DNA from: an uncultured Gemmatimonadales bacterium
GTDB taxonomy: Bacteria; Gemmatimonadota; Gemmatimonadetes; Longimicrobiales; Gaopeijiaceae
Length of the DNA: 64,000 nucleotides
Assembly: GCA_937919655.1 (NCBI GenBank)
Contig: CALFPJ010000068.1
Coordinates: 1-64,000, forward strand
Reading direction: 5' to 3'
A program made the position numbers and the translations under genes. Each line of letters starts with the position of its first letter. Position 1 is the stretch's first letter. Shown one piece after another: positions 1 to 7,989 of the stretch. The notes under the pieces were generated by a model. That model saw only the letters and a list, made by a program, of their open reading frames with translations. It did not search any database and had not been told where the DNA came from.

Positions 1-148
1 CTTCATGTACTTCGTCGCGACACCCGACGGCGCTCACGTCTTCACGCGCACCCTCGCCGAGCACAACCTGGCCAAAGCGGCCGCTCGACGGGCATGGGAC
101 GAGCTTGGCGCCCGTCAGGCCAAGGCCGCGGACCGCGAGGGACGTTGA
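1..148 (+). CDS. mltG: Endolytic transglycosylase MltG, C-terminal end (partial)
   Basis: Only the last 49 residues lie in the window, read in frame from base 2 to the TGA at 146-148. They contain a Tyr-Phe-Val-Ala stretch, then Asp-Gly-Ala-His-Val-Phe and Leu-Ala-Glu-His-Asn, which is the conserved C-terminal signature of the YceG/MltG lytic transglycosylase family. The protein would cleave nascent peptidoglycan glycan strands at the inner membrane. Its stop codon overlaps the TTG start of thiE in a TTGA, so the two genes are probably translated from one mRNA. The catalytic domain is upstream of the window and cannot be checked. Confidence 0.8.
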   Translation, partial: FMYFVATPDGAHVFTRTLAEHNLAKAAARRAWDELGARQAKAADREGR

Positions 149-783
149 ACAACGCAGAACTCGCCGCGTACCTCAGGGTGATCGTGATCGTAGAGAGGCG
201 GCTCGCCGCACCACGCTCCGTCGTTGAGATCGTGCACGCCGCGCTACAAGGCGGCGCGACAGCGTTTCAGCTGCGCAACAAGGGCGACACGGCTAGGGAA
301 CTCCTGGAGGTGGCCCATGAACTACGCCCACTGACTCGCGACATGGGGGCCCTGCTCTTCATCAATGATCGACTAGATGTTGCGATGGCTGCAGGTGCGG
401 ACGGAGTCCATCTTGGTCCGGACGACATGCCGGTGGAGGCGGCCCGTGCCGCCGCGCCCCGCGAATTTCTGATCGGCCGCTCCACTGACGACCCGGCGAT
501 CGCCCGCGATGCGGTGTTGGCCGGAGCATCATATATCGGGTGCGGCACCGTATTCGCCACCACCACCAAGACCGACGCCGGCGACGTGATCGGTCTTGAG
601 GGACTTCGACTTGTGACTCAGGCGGTCGAAGTCCCGGTAGTCGGAATCGGCGGAATCACGCCTGGCAGAGCAGCCTCCGTGATCGCTGCCGGTGCCGCCG
701 GCGTGGCAGTCGTGGGGGCGATCATGCAGGCGTCAGATCCCGCCGCCGTCGTGCGCTCGATGCTGGGTTCCCTCCGAGCCTGA
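145..783 (+). CDS. thiE: Thiamine-phosphate synthase ThiE
   Basis: 212 residues, the usual size for the family. ThiE condenses HMP-pyrophosphate with thiazole phosphate to make thiamine monophosphate in the cytosol. The TIM-barrel signatures appear in order: an AFQLRNK pyrophosphate-binding strand, FINDR, DGVHLGPDDMP, GRST, YIGCGTVFATTTK, then VVGIGGI and a C-terminal GVAVVGAI phosphate-binding turn. A longer ATG reading frame opens at 94, but that start lies inside mltG. I chose the TTG at 145, which overlaps the mltG stop (TTGA) and has a GAGG-type ribosome site just upstream. Another thiamine gene, thiD, lies about 45 kb away. No TPP riboswitch fits upstream because the start sits inside mltG. 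Confidence 0.93.
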   Translation: MNNAELAAYLRVIVIVERRLAAPRSVVEIVHAALQGGATAFQLRNKGDTARELLEVAHELRPLTRDMGALLFINDRLDVAMAAGADGVHLGPDDMPVEAARAAAPREFLIGRSTDDPAIARDAVLAGASYIGCGTVFATTTKTDAGDVIGLEGLRLVTQAVEVPVVGIGGITPGRAASVIAAGAAGVAVVGAIMQASDPAAVVRSMLGSLRA

Positions 784-796
784 AGCCGGGCCAATT

Positions 797-811
797 CCCC
801 GCGCCGCGGGG
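797..811. terminator. Short GC hairpin between convergent genes
   Basis: A six-base-pair stem (CCCCGC / GCGGGG) with a three-base loop sits in the 35-bp gap between the converging thiE and lipoprotein genes. There is no T-tract on either strand, so it is at best a weak bidirectional terminator. Confidence 0.35.
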
Positions 812-818
812 TCCGGTG

Positions 819-1766
819 CTAACGCCTGTACCAGCGCTCCAGCAGCAAACGATGGTGCATCAAAAAGCTGATCTTTCCCTTACCCGACGCAGAGGGGAAC
901 ACGCCACCCGCGATGAAGTCGTGGTCGAAGTAGCAGACCCCCCCGCCGTTCATCACGTCATCGGTGCAAGAGGGCGCCCACAAATAGGCGCCCCACCCCT
1001 GCCAGACCCCGCCAACCGAAGTGTGATTCGCCAGCCAAGAATTGACCGCATGTCCCTCCTCGTAGCTGAGCGGCTCACCCCGCCCTGGTGTCGTCGCAAA
1101 GCCCCCATAGCTGCGCGAGGACGTGTAGGCCGCTTGGAGGTTCGGGAAGAACTGATTCACGCGCGTTGAGAACGTCGTGAGGTTGTCGTACAGGGCCTGA
1201 TAGTCGGAATCCAAGTGAGGATACGAGGGAAGTGGGGAACCGTCCTGCGTCGTGGTCCTCCGGTTGGCGGCTTTGTGATAGACCACACGAATCTGGTCGA
1301 GGCGGAGGCCCACATAGGGCAGGACCAGATCGAGACAGAGATCCCATAGGTCGACTTCATAATCAGGATCGTTCCAATCCTCGATGCCGTAACCGAACCG
1401 CCCACAGTTGACGACCACCACTTGCTCGGCCACTTCGCCGATCCAGTGGCTGGAAATGCGTGCAACGAAGTCACCGCACTCGCCCGCCCCATCGCTCATG
1501 CCGACACACAGCACCCCGACGATGCCATCCACTGGCGTCACCGTCGGCTCACCGTTGTCGACCAACCGCAACCACATGCCTTTGTACTTGCCGGGCGTTC
1601 CGACGCCGTCGTCGCCGCGGTCGATGGGGAACGGGGTGGCCAGGTCTAGGCCCGGAGGAGACCCGTCGTCCGGAGTCGGGTCCAAACCCGAATCACAGCC
1701 CGCCACAAATACGAGCAGCAACACGGCCAAAAGCGCAGCGTGTGCGGGGTAGGCGCGAAAGTGCAT
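819..1766 (-). CDS. Secreted lipoprotein with a GMSD motif, possibly SGNH-hydrolase-like
   Basis: 315 residues from the ATG at 1766. The open frame extends to 2009, but its first 81 codons have no signal peptide and I treat them as untranslated. The chosen start gives a hydrophobic stretch ending in Val-Ala-Gly-Cys (Cys24), a good lipobox. After a Pro/Asp/Gly linker comes a strand with Cys-Val-Gly-Met-Ser-Asp, placed like the nucleophile block of SGNH/GDSL esterases. It is followed by VVVNCGRFGYG and a tryptophan-rich C-terminal half with paired cysteines. A complete SGNH set (Ser, Gly, Asn, Asp-x-x-His) is not clear, so hydrolase activity is inference. The gene is divergent from the large FG-GAP lipoprotein starting at 2014. 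Confidence 0.6.
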   Translation of the reverse strand: MHFRAYPAHAALLAVLLLVFVAGCDSGLDPTPDDGSPPGLDLATPFPIDRGDDGVGTPGKYKGMWLRLVDNGEPTVTPVDGIVGVLCVGMSDGAGECGDFVARISSHWIGEVAEQVVVVNCGRFGYGIEDWNDPDYEVDLWDLCLDLVLPYVGLRLDQIRVVYHKAANRRTTTQDGSPLPSYPHLDSDYQALYDNLTTFSTRVNQFFPNLQAAYTSSRSYGGFATTPGRGEPLSYEEGHAVNSWLANHTSVGGVWQGWGAYLWAPSCTDDVMNGGGVCYFDHDFIAGGVFPSASGKGKISFLMHHRLLLERWYRR

Positions 1767-2013
1767 GGACGGAGGGGTTAAGGGCTGTCTGGACAGTGGG
1801 TGAGCCACTTCCGCTGGAGGCGTTCTGACATCTGTACGCCACTCACGGCGATCCGTGTCCAAACTGTGGTGCGGCACGATGACCGGGGCAAGGACCCACC
1901 CCACCCTGGGTCGGTGGGAGACACGCGCCGACTCCCCGTCTTTCAGTCTGGGGTTGCGTCCTTTCGCGCTCGGTTTCTCCTTTCGGAACCCCCATCCCTC
2001 GTTAGCCATCCGA

Positions 2014-5000
2014 ATGTCCCAACCTCACGAATCACTTACTCGATCAGGCACTCTCTCTATGTGTGCCCTCTTGGGCGCTATCCTGGGGTCTGCCTGTGCA
2101 GAAAGTGCCCCGGAGTGGCACGAAACCGGATCCGTCAGATGGCGGGAATTGACGGTCCGAGGGGCGTCGACTCCCGGGTTCACATCCTTGGACGCCGGCC
2201 GTACCGGGGTTTCCTTCGTGAACGATCCGAGCGAAGAAATGACCAGGCTCAACCAACACCTCGCCAACGGCGCGGGGGTGGCCTTGGGTGACGTCAACGG
2301 TGACGCCTTGGTGGATATTCTCCTGACCAACACGCGTGGAGCCAACGGACTCTATTTGAACCGCGGGGGCTTTCGTTTCGATGAAGTGGGTGCGACTGCC
2401 GGGTTACACCTTCCCGACCGGCACCCTACGGGCGTCGCACTCGTAGACTTGGACGGCGACGGTGACCTGGATGCGCTGATGTCCTCGATGGGTGCCCCCG
2501 TCGCGTATCTGGAGAACGCGGGCGATGGCACCTTCCAGGATCGCTCGGCGGCGGCGGGCTTCGCGACGACCCGGGCCGGAAGTACGATGACCCTTGCCGA
2601 CATCGACGCGGACGGAGACCTGGATCTCTACGCAGCGAACTACCGCCTGTACCGGGCGGCGGACGCGTTCTCACCTGCCGACCGACGCGAGACTCCTGTC
2701 CTAGAGGAGCGGGCCGGTACCTGGGTCGTCAACGAGAAGTATCGCGAATACTACGAGGTCGTTCTGAGCCCCGAAGGCGTCCTGAGTTGGGAGTTCGGAG
2801 AAGAGGACGATCTGTATATCAACGACGGGAGCGGCACCTTCGCTCGAATTCCAGTGATGGGGGACCGATTCAGGGACAGCTCCGGGACGCCTCTTGCCAA
2901 AGAGCCACAGGAATGGGGCCTGAGCGCCCGCTTTCGCGATCTGAACGATGACGGCGCACCTGACCTCTACGTGGCCAACGATTTCGAGAGCCCTGACCAT
3001 GTGTGGATCAATGACGGCGACGGCTCCTTTCAGTTGCTCGGGGCCCCGGACCTCACGAAGACGAGTCACGCGTCCATGTCGGTGGCCTTTGCCGACGTCG
3101 ATGCCAACGGCACCACAGACATCTTCGTGGCGGACATGTTGCCCGTTTCGACCCGCCTGAGAAAAACGCAAAGGTCGACGCTGATGGAACGCCGCCCCAT
3201 GCAGGGTGACCTCACGTCGACCATGCAGGTGAACCGAAACACGCTGCTCATGCGCGCGCCGGGCGGAGGCTACACGGAGGTTGCTCAGCAGGCCCACCTC
3301 GATGCCTCAGGATGGACCTGGGGCACCGAGTTCGTTGACGTGGACTTAGACGGTCTTCCGGATCTTCTGGCGGCAACCGGACACCGTTGGAACGCGCTCG
3401 ATGCGGATACGGGGGACCGGCTTCGCAGGACCCCGGCTACCGCGGGGGCCGAGTGGCACGACGTGATCGACCTATTCCCGGAACTCCGTCTGCCAAACAG
3501 GGCCTTCCGCAATAAGGGCGACGGTACGTTTGACCCTGTCGTAGGGGCCTGGGGGCTCGATGTGGGATCCGACATTTCCCATGGATTGGCTACAGGGGAC
3601 CTGGATGGTGACGGGGACCTGGATGTCGTGATCAACCGAATGGGGGATCCTGCCCTGGTCCTCCGCAACGACTCTAACGCCGGACGAATCGGCGTGAGGC
3701 TGCGCGGTTTGGCCCCGAACACAGGAGCCGTCGGAGCGGTCATTCACGTCCGCGGCGGCCCGGTCGAGCAGGCGCGTGAGGTCGGCGCGGGTGGCCTCTA
3801 CCTTTCACATTCTGACGGACTGCAGGTGTTCGCTACGGGCGGAGCGCAGCAGCTCACCATCGAGGTACGCTGGCCGTCGGGAGGCGTCACGCTGATCGGG
3901 GATGCATCCCCGAACCGATTGTACGAGATCAGCGAGACGGGTGAAGAGCCGGCGGTCGACACATCGACGGCTTCTGCCGAGCCCGGCCCACTGTTTGAAG
4001 ATCGATCCGCTTGGCTCGGGCACATACATACGGATCTGCCCTTTGTGTCTGAGGCGGGCCAGCCTCTCCTTCCCCGTCATCTGAGTCAGCTCGGGCCAGG
4101 GATCGCATGGACGGACTCGGACGGGGACGGAGATCCAGACCTGGTGGTCGGCGCCGGTGCCGGTGGGTCATTGACCACGTTCCAAAACGTGGACGGTCGA
4201 CTCCGGGCCGGTGGAGCGTCAGCACGTCTCGAATACGACGCGACCACCATCCTCCCGGGAATCGACGGCCGCACCTTACTGGTCGGCGTAGCAAACTACG
4301 AAGCCCCTTCCCCCGAGGTGGCCCGCGCGGTCGCGCCAGCGTGGTCGGTTCGGATCGGGACCGCGGGGCTGGGACCACTCACACCGGCCCTGTCGTCTGA
4401 CGGTGGATCGACGGGACCGCTCGCCTCTGCGGACGTCGATGGGGACGGTGACCTTGACGTCTTCGTGGGTGGACGGGCCTACCAAAGTGCTTATCCCATT
4501 GTGCCGACATCGAGACTCTTCCTGCGGGAGGATGACGGCACTTTGGTCTACGACTCCGTCCGGTCTGCTCCTCTTTCTCGGGTAGGCCTGGTCTCCGGAG
4601 CGACGTTCACGGACATCGATGGTGACGCAGACTCTGATCTTGTGCTGGCCATAGATTGGGGGCCGCCACGCCTCTTCATTAACGAAGGAGGGAGGTTCTT
4701 CGATCAGACCCGCGACTGGGGGCTCGCCCCCTACCAGAGTTGGTGGAACGGGGTCACGACCGGAGACCTAGACGGGGACGGCCGGACCGACTTGGTACTC
4801 ACGTCTTGGGGGCGCAACACGGGATTGTCCCCCACCGCGGACCGGCCGCTCCTGGGGTATTGGGGTGACTTCGACCGGAGCGGTACGTTGGACTTCCTGT
4901 TGGGCACGTTCGATGACCGGATCGGTGCCGTCGCGCCGATATCCGACTTGGTCAGCCTCTCCCGTGGGCTCCCCTTCGTGCGCACGCAGACTACGACGAC

Positions 5001-5721
5001 GTTCGAGGCCTACGCGGATGCGTCGATGGCCCAACTCCTCGGACCCTCTATGGGGGCCGCGACGGTGAACCAGATCATGACGCTCGACCACATGGTCTTC
5101 TTCAACCGGGGCGATCACTTCGAGGCGGTACCCTTGCCCGCCCCCTCCCAGGTCGCACCAGCCCACGGAGTGGCCGTCGCCGACTTCAACGGGGATGGAG
5201 CCGAAGACGTGCTTCTGGCACAGAACTTCTTCCCTAATGCGCTGGGGGCGGAGCGCCACGATGCGGGCCGCGGACTCCTCCTGCTTGGGGACGGCGCGGG
5301 CGGACTGCGCGCGTTGACCCCGGCCGAGTCTGGCATCTCGCTTGCGGGTGATCAGCGTGGCCTCGCGCTCGCAGACTTTGACGCCGATGGTCGCGTGGAC
5401 GTGGCGATCGGTCAGAACTCCGGGCCGACCGCGCTGCTCCACAACCTTGGCGCTACGCCCGGTCTGAGAGTGCGCCTTGAAGGCGGCCCCAAGAACCCGG
5501 TTGGCGTCGGTGCGAGTATTCGGGTGGTCTATGAAGATGGCACGGGGCCCTTCCGAGAGGTGCGACTGGGATCCGGATTTTGGTCATCCGACGATCCCGT
5601 GCAGGTGCTCGGGCTGCGTGCACTGGCTCAAGCGATAGAGGTACGCTGGCCTTCGGGAGAGCTCCAACGTGTGCCTGTCGCCGCCGGCGCCACGGAAATC
5701 ACCGTCAGGCGCGAGTTCTAG
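2014..5721 (+). CDS. Giant FG-GAP/VCBS lipoprotein with two ASPIC/UnbV domains (paralogue 1)
   Basis: 1,235 residues from the ATG at 2014; a longer frame opens at 1855 but has no export signal. The N-terminus is a hydrophobic signal ending in Gly-Ser-Ala-Cys (Cys28), a somewhat atypical lipobox. A conserved WHE...RWREL block follows, then two halves. Each half has several Asp-rich calcium-binding loops (DGDGDLD, DLDGDG) typical of integrin-like beta-propellers, and each ends in an ASPIC/UnbV domain, near residues 560-640 and 1150-1225. The second has REVRLGSG then EVRWPSG. It is full-length kin of the genes at 18491 and 39294. Such proteins are expected on the outer-membrane surface and usually bind ligands; no catalytic residues are recognisable. 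A degenerate 15-bp repeat follows its stop codon. Confidence 0.88.
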   Translation: MSQPHESLTRSGTLSMCALLGAILGSACAESAPEWHETGSVRWRELTVRGASTPGFTSLDAGRTGVSFVNDPSEEMTRLNQHLANGAGVALGDVNGDALVDILLTNTRGANGLYLNRGGFRFDEVGATAGLHLPDRHPTGVALVDLDGDGDLDALMSSMGAPVAYLENAGDGTFQDRSAAAGFATTRAGSTMTLADIDADGDLDLYAANYRLYRAADAFSPADRRETPVLEERAGTWVVNEKYREYYEVVLSPEGVLSWEFGEEDDLYINDGSGTFARIPVMGDRFRDSSGTPLAKEPQEWGLSARFRDLNDDGAPDLYVANDFESPDHVWINDGDGSFQLLGAPDLTKTSHASMSVAFADVDANGTTDIFVADMLPVSTRLRKTQRSTLMERRPMQGDLTSTMQVNRNTLLMRAPGGGYTEVAQQAHLDASGWTWGTEFVDVDLDGLPDLLAATGHRWNALDADTGDRLRRTPATAGAEWHDVIDLFPELRLPNRAFRNKGDGTFDPVVGAWGLDVGSDISHGLATGDLDGDGDLDVVINRMGDPALVLRNDSNAGRIGVRLRGLAPNTGAVGAVIHVRGGPVEQAREVGAGGLYLSHSDGLQVFATGGAQQLTIEVRWPSGGVTLIGDASPNRLYEISETGEEPAVDTSTASAEPGPLFEDRSAWLGHIHTDLPFVSEAGQPLLPRHLSQLGPGIAWTDSDGDGDPDLVVGAGAGGSLTTFQNVDGRLRAGGASARLEYDATTILPGIDGRTLLVGVANYEAPSPEVARAVAPAWSVRIGTAGLGPLTPALSSDGGSTGPLASADVDGDGDLDVFVGGRAYQSAYPIVPTSRLFLREDDGTLVYDSVRSAPLSRVGLVSGATFTDIDGDADSDLVLAIDWGPPRLFINEGGRFFDQTRDWGLAPYQSWWNGVTTGDLDGDGRTDLVLTSWGRNTGLSPTADRPLLGYWGDFDRSGTLDFLLGTFDDRIGAVAPISDLVSLSRGLPFVRTQTTTTFEAYADASMAQLLGPSMGAATVNQIMTLDHMVFFNRGDHFEAVPLPAPSQVAPAHGVAVADFNGDGAEDVLLAQNFFPNALGAERHDAGRGLLLLGDGAGGLRALTPAESGISLAGDQRGLALADFDADGRVDVAIGQNSGPTALLHNLGATPGLRVRLEGGPKNPVGVGASIRVVYEDGTGPFREVRLGSGFWSSDDPVQVLGLRALAQAIEVRWPSGELQRVPVAAGATEITVRREF

Positions 5722-5739
5722 GCACCTTCGGCCAGCGGC

Positions 5740-5829
5740 GCACCGGGTAACCACGCACTGGCCAACCCCGCACCGCCTAACCACGCACCGGGCAACCTGG
5801 CGCCGAGCAACTAGGCACCGGGTCGGGGC
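5740..5829. repeat. Degenerate 15-bp tandem repeat, about six units
   Basis: Units start at 5740, 5755, 5770, 5785, 5800 and 5815 and follow the pattern GCACCGGGYAACCAC with substitutions but constant 15-base spacing. The array fills most of the 119-bp gap between two convergent genes. It is in frame with the upstream gene after its TAG at 5719-5721, and translation past that stop would stay open until a TAG at 5812-5814. There are no unique spacers, so it is not a CRISPR array. Confidence 0.75.
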
Positions 5830-5840
5830 TCCGCAACCGG

Positions 5841-7985
5841 CTAGCGCCGCAGCCGCACAAAGGGCCTTTTCGCGCGATAGAGGTCGCGCCTGGCCATAAG
5901 GTCGGGTAGGCGCTCGGTCTCCCCGCGGAGCCGTGACTCGGCGATTGCTTGGTCGACCAGCGATACCGCGTCCAGGAAGCGTCCCGAGGCGGCGAAGGCG
6001 GCGGCTTGCACGTCGAGAACCGCAGGGTGCGGTCCCGTGATCTCGCTCACCTGTCCCGCGAGATCGGCGGCGAGGTCAGGACGCCGAAATGCTTCGTTCG
6101 GCTCGGTCGCCAGCGCCCAGCCCACCGCGAGCGCCGCCTGCACGTTGGCGCCGTCCAACGACAGTGCGCGGTTGAGCTCAAGCAGTGCCTCTTCGCCCTG
6201 ACCCAACGACACCAAAAGGAGGGAGAGGTTGAAACGAGCCGGTGCGAAGTCAGGGGCGGCAAGGATGGACGCGCGATAGTGGCGCTCGGCATCGGCTACC
6301 ATTCCTAATTCGCTGAGCACGCTGCCAAGATTGTTCTGAGCCTCGACGTGCGTCGAGTCGGCCGCGACGGCTCGCTCAAGAGCCGCGCGGGCGCCCGTCA
6401 GGTCGCCCTCCCCTGCCCGCAATCGACCGAGGTTGCTCCAGGCGGCGGGGTACTGCGGCAGGGACGCGACCGCGCGCTCGTAAAGTCGTGCGGCTGCGGG
6501 GGCCTCGCCCTCCTCCTCCCGAATCAACCCGGTGTTGTAGAGCACCTGAGCGTAGTCGGGTTGCACAGCCAACGCGCGCGAATAAAGAGCGAGCGCCTCT
6601 TCATAATTTCCCCGCGCCTGGGCCTCACTTCCGAGTCCAAAAAGAGACTCTGGGTCCGAGGGATTCATGGCAAGGAGATGGCGCCAACCGGCCACCCGGT
6701 CTCGCCCGTGTTTCGCCGCAAGAGCCTGCGAGAGCTGCGCCCCGTCCGACGGCGAATCCGGGAGCACTTGGAGCCAGAATTCCGCCATCTCGTCGCCAGA
6801 CGTAGGGCCGTATACGATTCGACGTGGGGACTCGAACGGATTGAGCGGATTTTCATCAGAGTTGTCGAACGTGTAACGCATTTTCAGGACGGTGCCCGCC
6901 GGCAGGCGGATGCCCGCGGCGTAACGATAAGCGTCCTGCCAATTGAAGTCCCAGCGAGGGATGTCCAGCAGCGGTATGGAGTCCCCCTCGGGCGTCACCC
7001 CCCAAGCGTCCATTTCCCGCCCCAGATAGTGCGCGTGCGGATACACGCCGAGGGCGCTCACACTGACCGGGAGCACAAGCTCGTCGAGGACCTCGTACTC
7101 GGCCTCCCCCGCTGGGATGTCCATCTCCTGCCCCCCGAGGCGCACGATGAGCGGCATTTCGGTGGGTGCTACGTCCGTGAAGTACAGTCCTAATTCCACG
7201 GAGGCTTCTGCAGGGTCCCCGGTGGGCCGTAGGTGGAGTTGAACCACCAAGTCTGCCCCCGGCTCAAGGCTCCAGGCCATGCCGTTCGAATACGGCGTGG
7301 CCAGGCGGCCCGGGGTCCACCCCAGAAAGAAGCCACCGGGGGGTCGCGCCTCGGTCCTGGAGAACATGTCATCGAAGCCCGGAAGCGTGTCCCGCGCGTC
7401 TGCCAAGCGCGACGCCGACGTGCGATCCACGCGAATCGTGGCGTGATGAACCACTTGCGGATTGCCGGGGCGAAGCTCGATGGCACGGACCCAACGAGGT
7501 CGGTCTACGTTGGCCGGCAACACCAGGTTTCGGAAGATCTCACCACCCTCTGCTGGGACCTGGAACACGTCCCCGCTCGAGACGACGAGGTCGGGCTCGC
7601 CCAAGGCCCAACCGCTCGGCCATACCGGCGGCACCGGAGCCTTGTTCGGATTACCCTCGGGCGCACCCGCGGCGGCCCATGCCACGATCAAGTCGATTTG
7701 TTCAGGAGTGAGAAGCCTCGGGTCAGCCATATGCGGCCCATCGGGCGACGGCAGCCAAGGCGGCATCGTCCGCGCGGAGACCATCTCGGCGAGATCTTCC
7801 GCACGCCGGGCGGCGCCCTCGTAGCGGAGCAGTGAGAAAGGCCCCGGTCCTTGGGGCCGATGGCAGCCTGCACATTCCGCATGCACCAGCTCCCCGACAC
7901 CGTTCGACCACGTGGGTGGCCCGGAAGGACCGCAGGCAGCGAGCAGGGACAGCGCACCCACAGTAGCGACCGTCCACCGCGACAT
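5841..7985 (-). CDS. Cytochrome c / copper type II monooxygenase-like / TPR fusion lipoprotein
   Basis: 714 residues from the ATG at 7985, chosen for an AGGTAG ribosome site and a lipobox signal (Leu-Ala-Ala-Cys, Cys18). Residues 30-115 form a c-type heme domain with Cys38-x-x-Cys41-His42 and an MPPW motif. Residues 120-410 resemble the copper type II ascorbate-dependent monooxygenases (PHM/DBM). Candidate CuH ligands are His180-His181 and His251; candidate CuM ligands are His317-x-His319 and Met400 in a SGDEM motif. Residues 445-700 are TPR repeats. The ORF starting at 8045 adds 20 residues overlapping the upstream gene and is less likely. It is the last gene of a five-gene operon, 4 bp after the preceding stop. 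Family chemistry is copper-dependent hydroxylation; substrate and electron donor are not known, though the fused heme could replace ascorbate. Confidence 0.85.
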   Translation of the reverse strand: MSRWTVATVGALSLLAACGPSGPPTWSNGVGELVHAECAGCHRPQGPGPFSLLRYEGAARRAEDLAEMVSARTMPPWLPSPDGPHMADPRLLTPEQIDLIVAWAAAGAPEGNPNKAPVPPVWPSGWALGEPDLVVSSGDVFQVPAEGGEIFRNLVLPANVDRPRWVRAIELRPGNPQVVHHATIRVDRTSASRLADARDTLPGFDDMFSRTEARPPGGFFLGWTPGRLATPYSNGMAWSLEPGADLVVQLHLRPTGDPAEASVELGLYFTDVAPTEMPLIVRLGGQEMDIPAGEAEYEVLDELVLPVSVSALGVYPHAHYLGREMDAWGVTPEGDSIPLLDIPRWDFNWQDAYRYAAGIRLPAGTVLKMRYTFDNSDENPLNPFESPRRIVYGPTSGDEMAEFWLQVLPDSPSDGAQLSQALAAKHGRDRVAGWRHLLAMNPSDPESLFGLGSEAQARGNYEEALALYSRALAVQPDYAQVLYNTGLIREEEGEAPAAARLYERAVASLPQYPAAWSNLGRLRAGEGDLTGARAALERAVAADSTHVEAQNNLGSVLSELGMVADAERHYRASILAAPDFAPARFNLSLLLVSLGQGEEALLELNRALSLDGANVQAALAVGWALATEPNEAFRRPDLAADLAGQVSEITGPHPAVLDVQAAAFAASGRFLDAVSLVDQAIAESRLRGETERLPDLMARRDLYRAKRPFVRLRR

Positions 7986-7989
7986 GCTA

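Noticed and set aside
4768-5442. 224-codon minus-strand ORF inside paralogue 1
   Set aside because: Antisense to Asp/Gly-rich repeats, which systematically leave the reverse frame open.
5740-5829. Possible CRISPR array
   Set aside because: Repeats are 15 bp, directly adjacent, degenerate and without spacers; no cas genes in the window.
6348-7193. 281-codon plus-strand ORF opposite the copper monooxygenase gene
   Set aside because: Basic, low-complexity translation mirroring a GC-rich coding strand; no domain or ribosome site. It is an antisense shadow.
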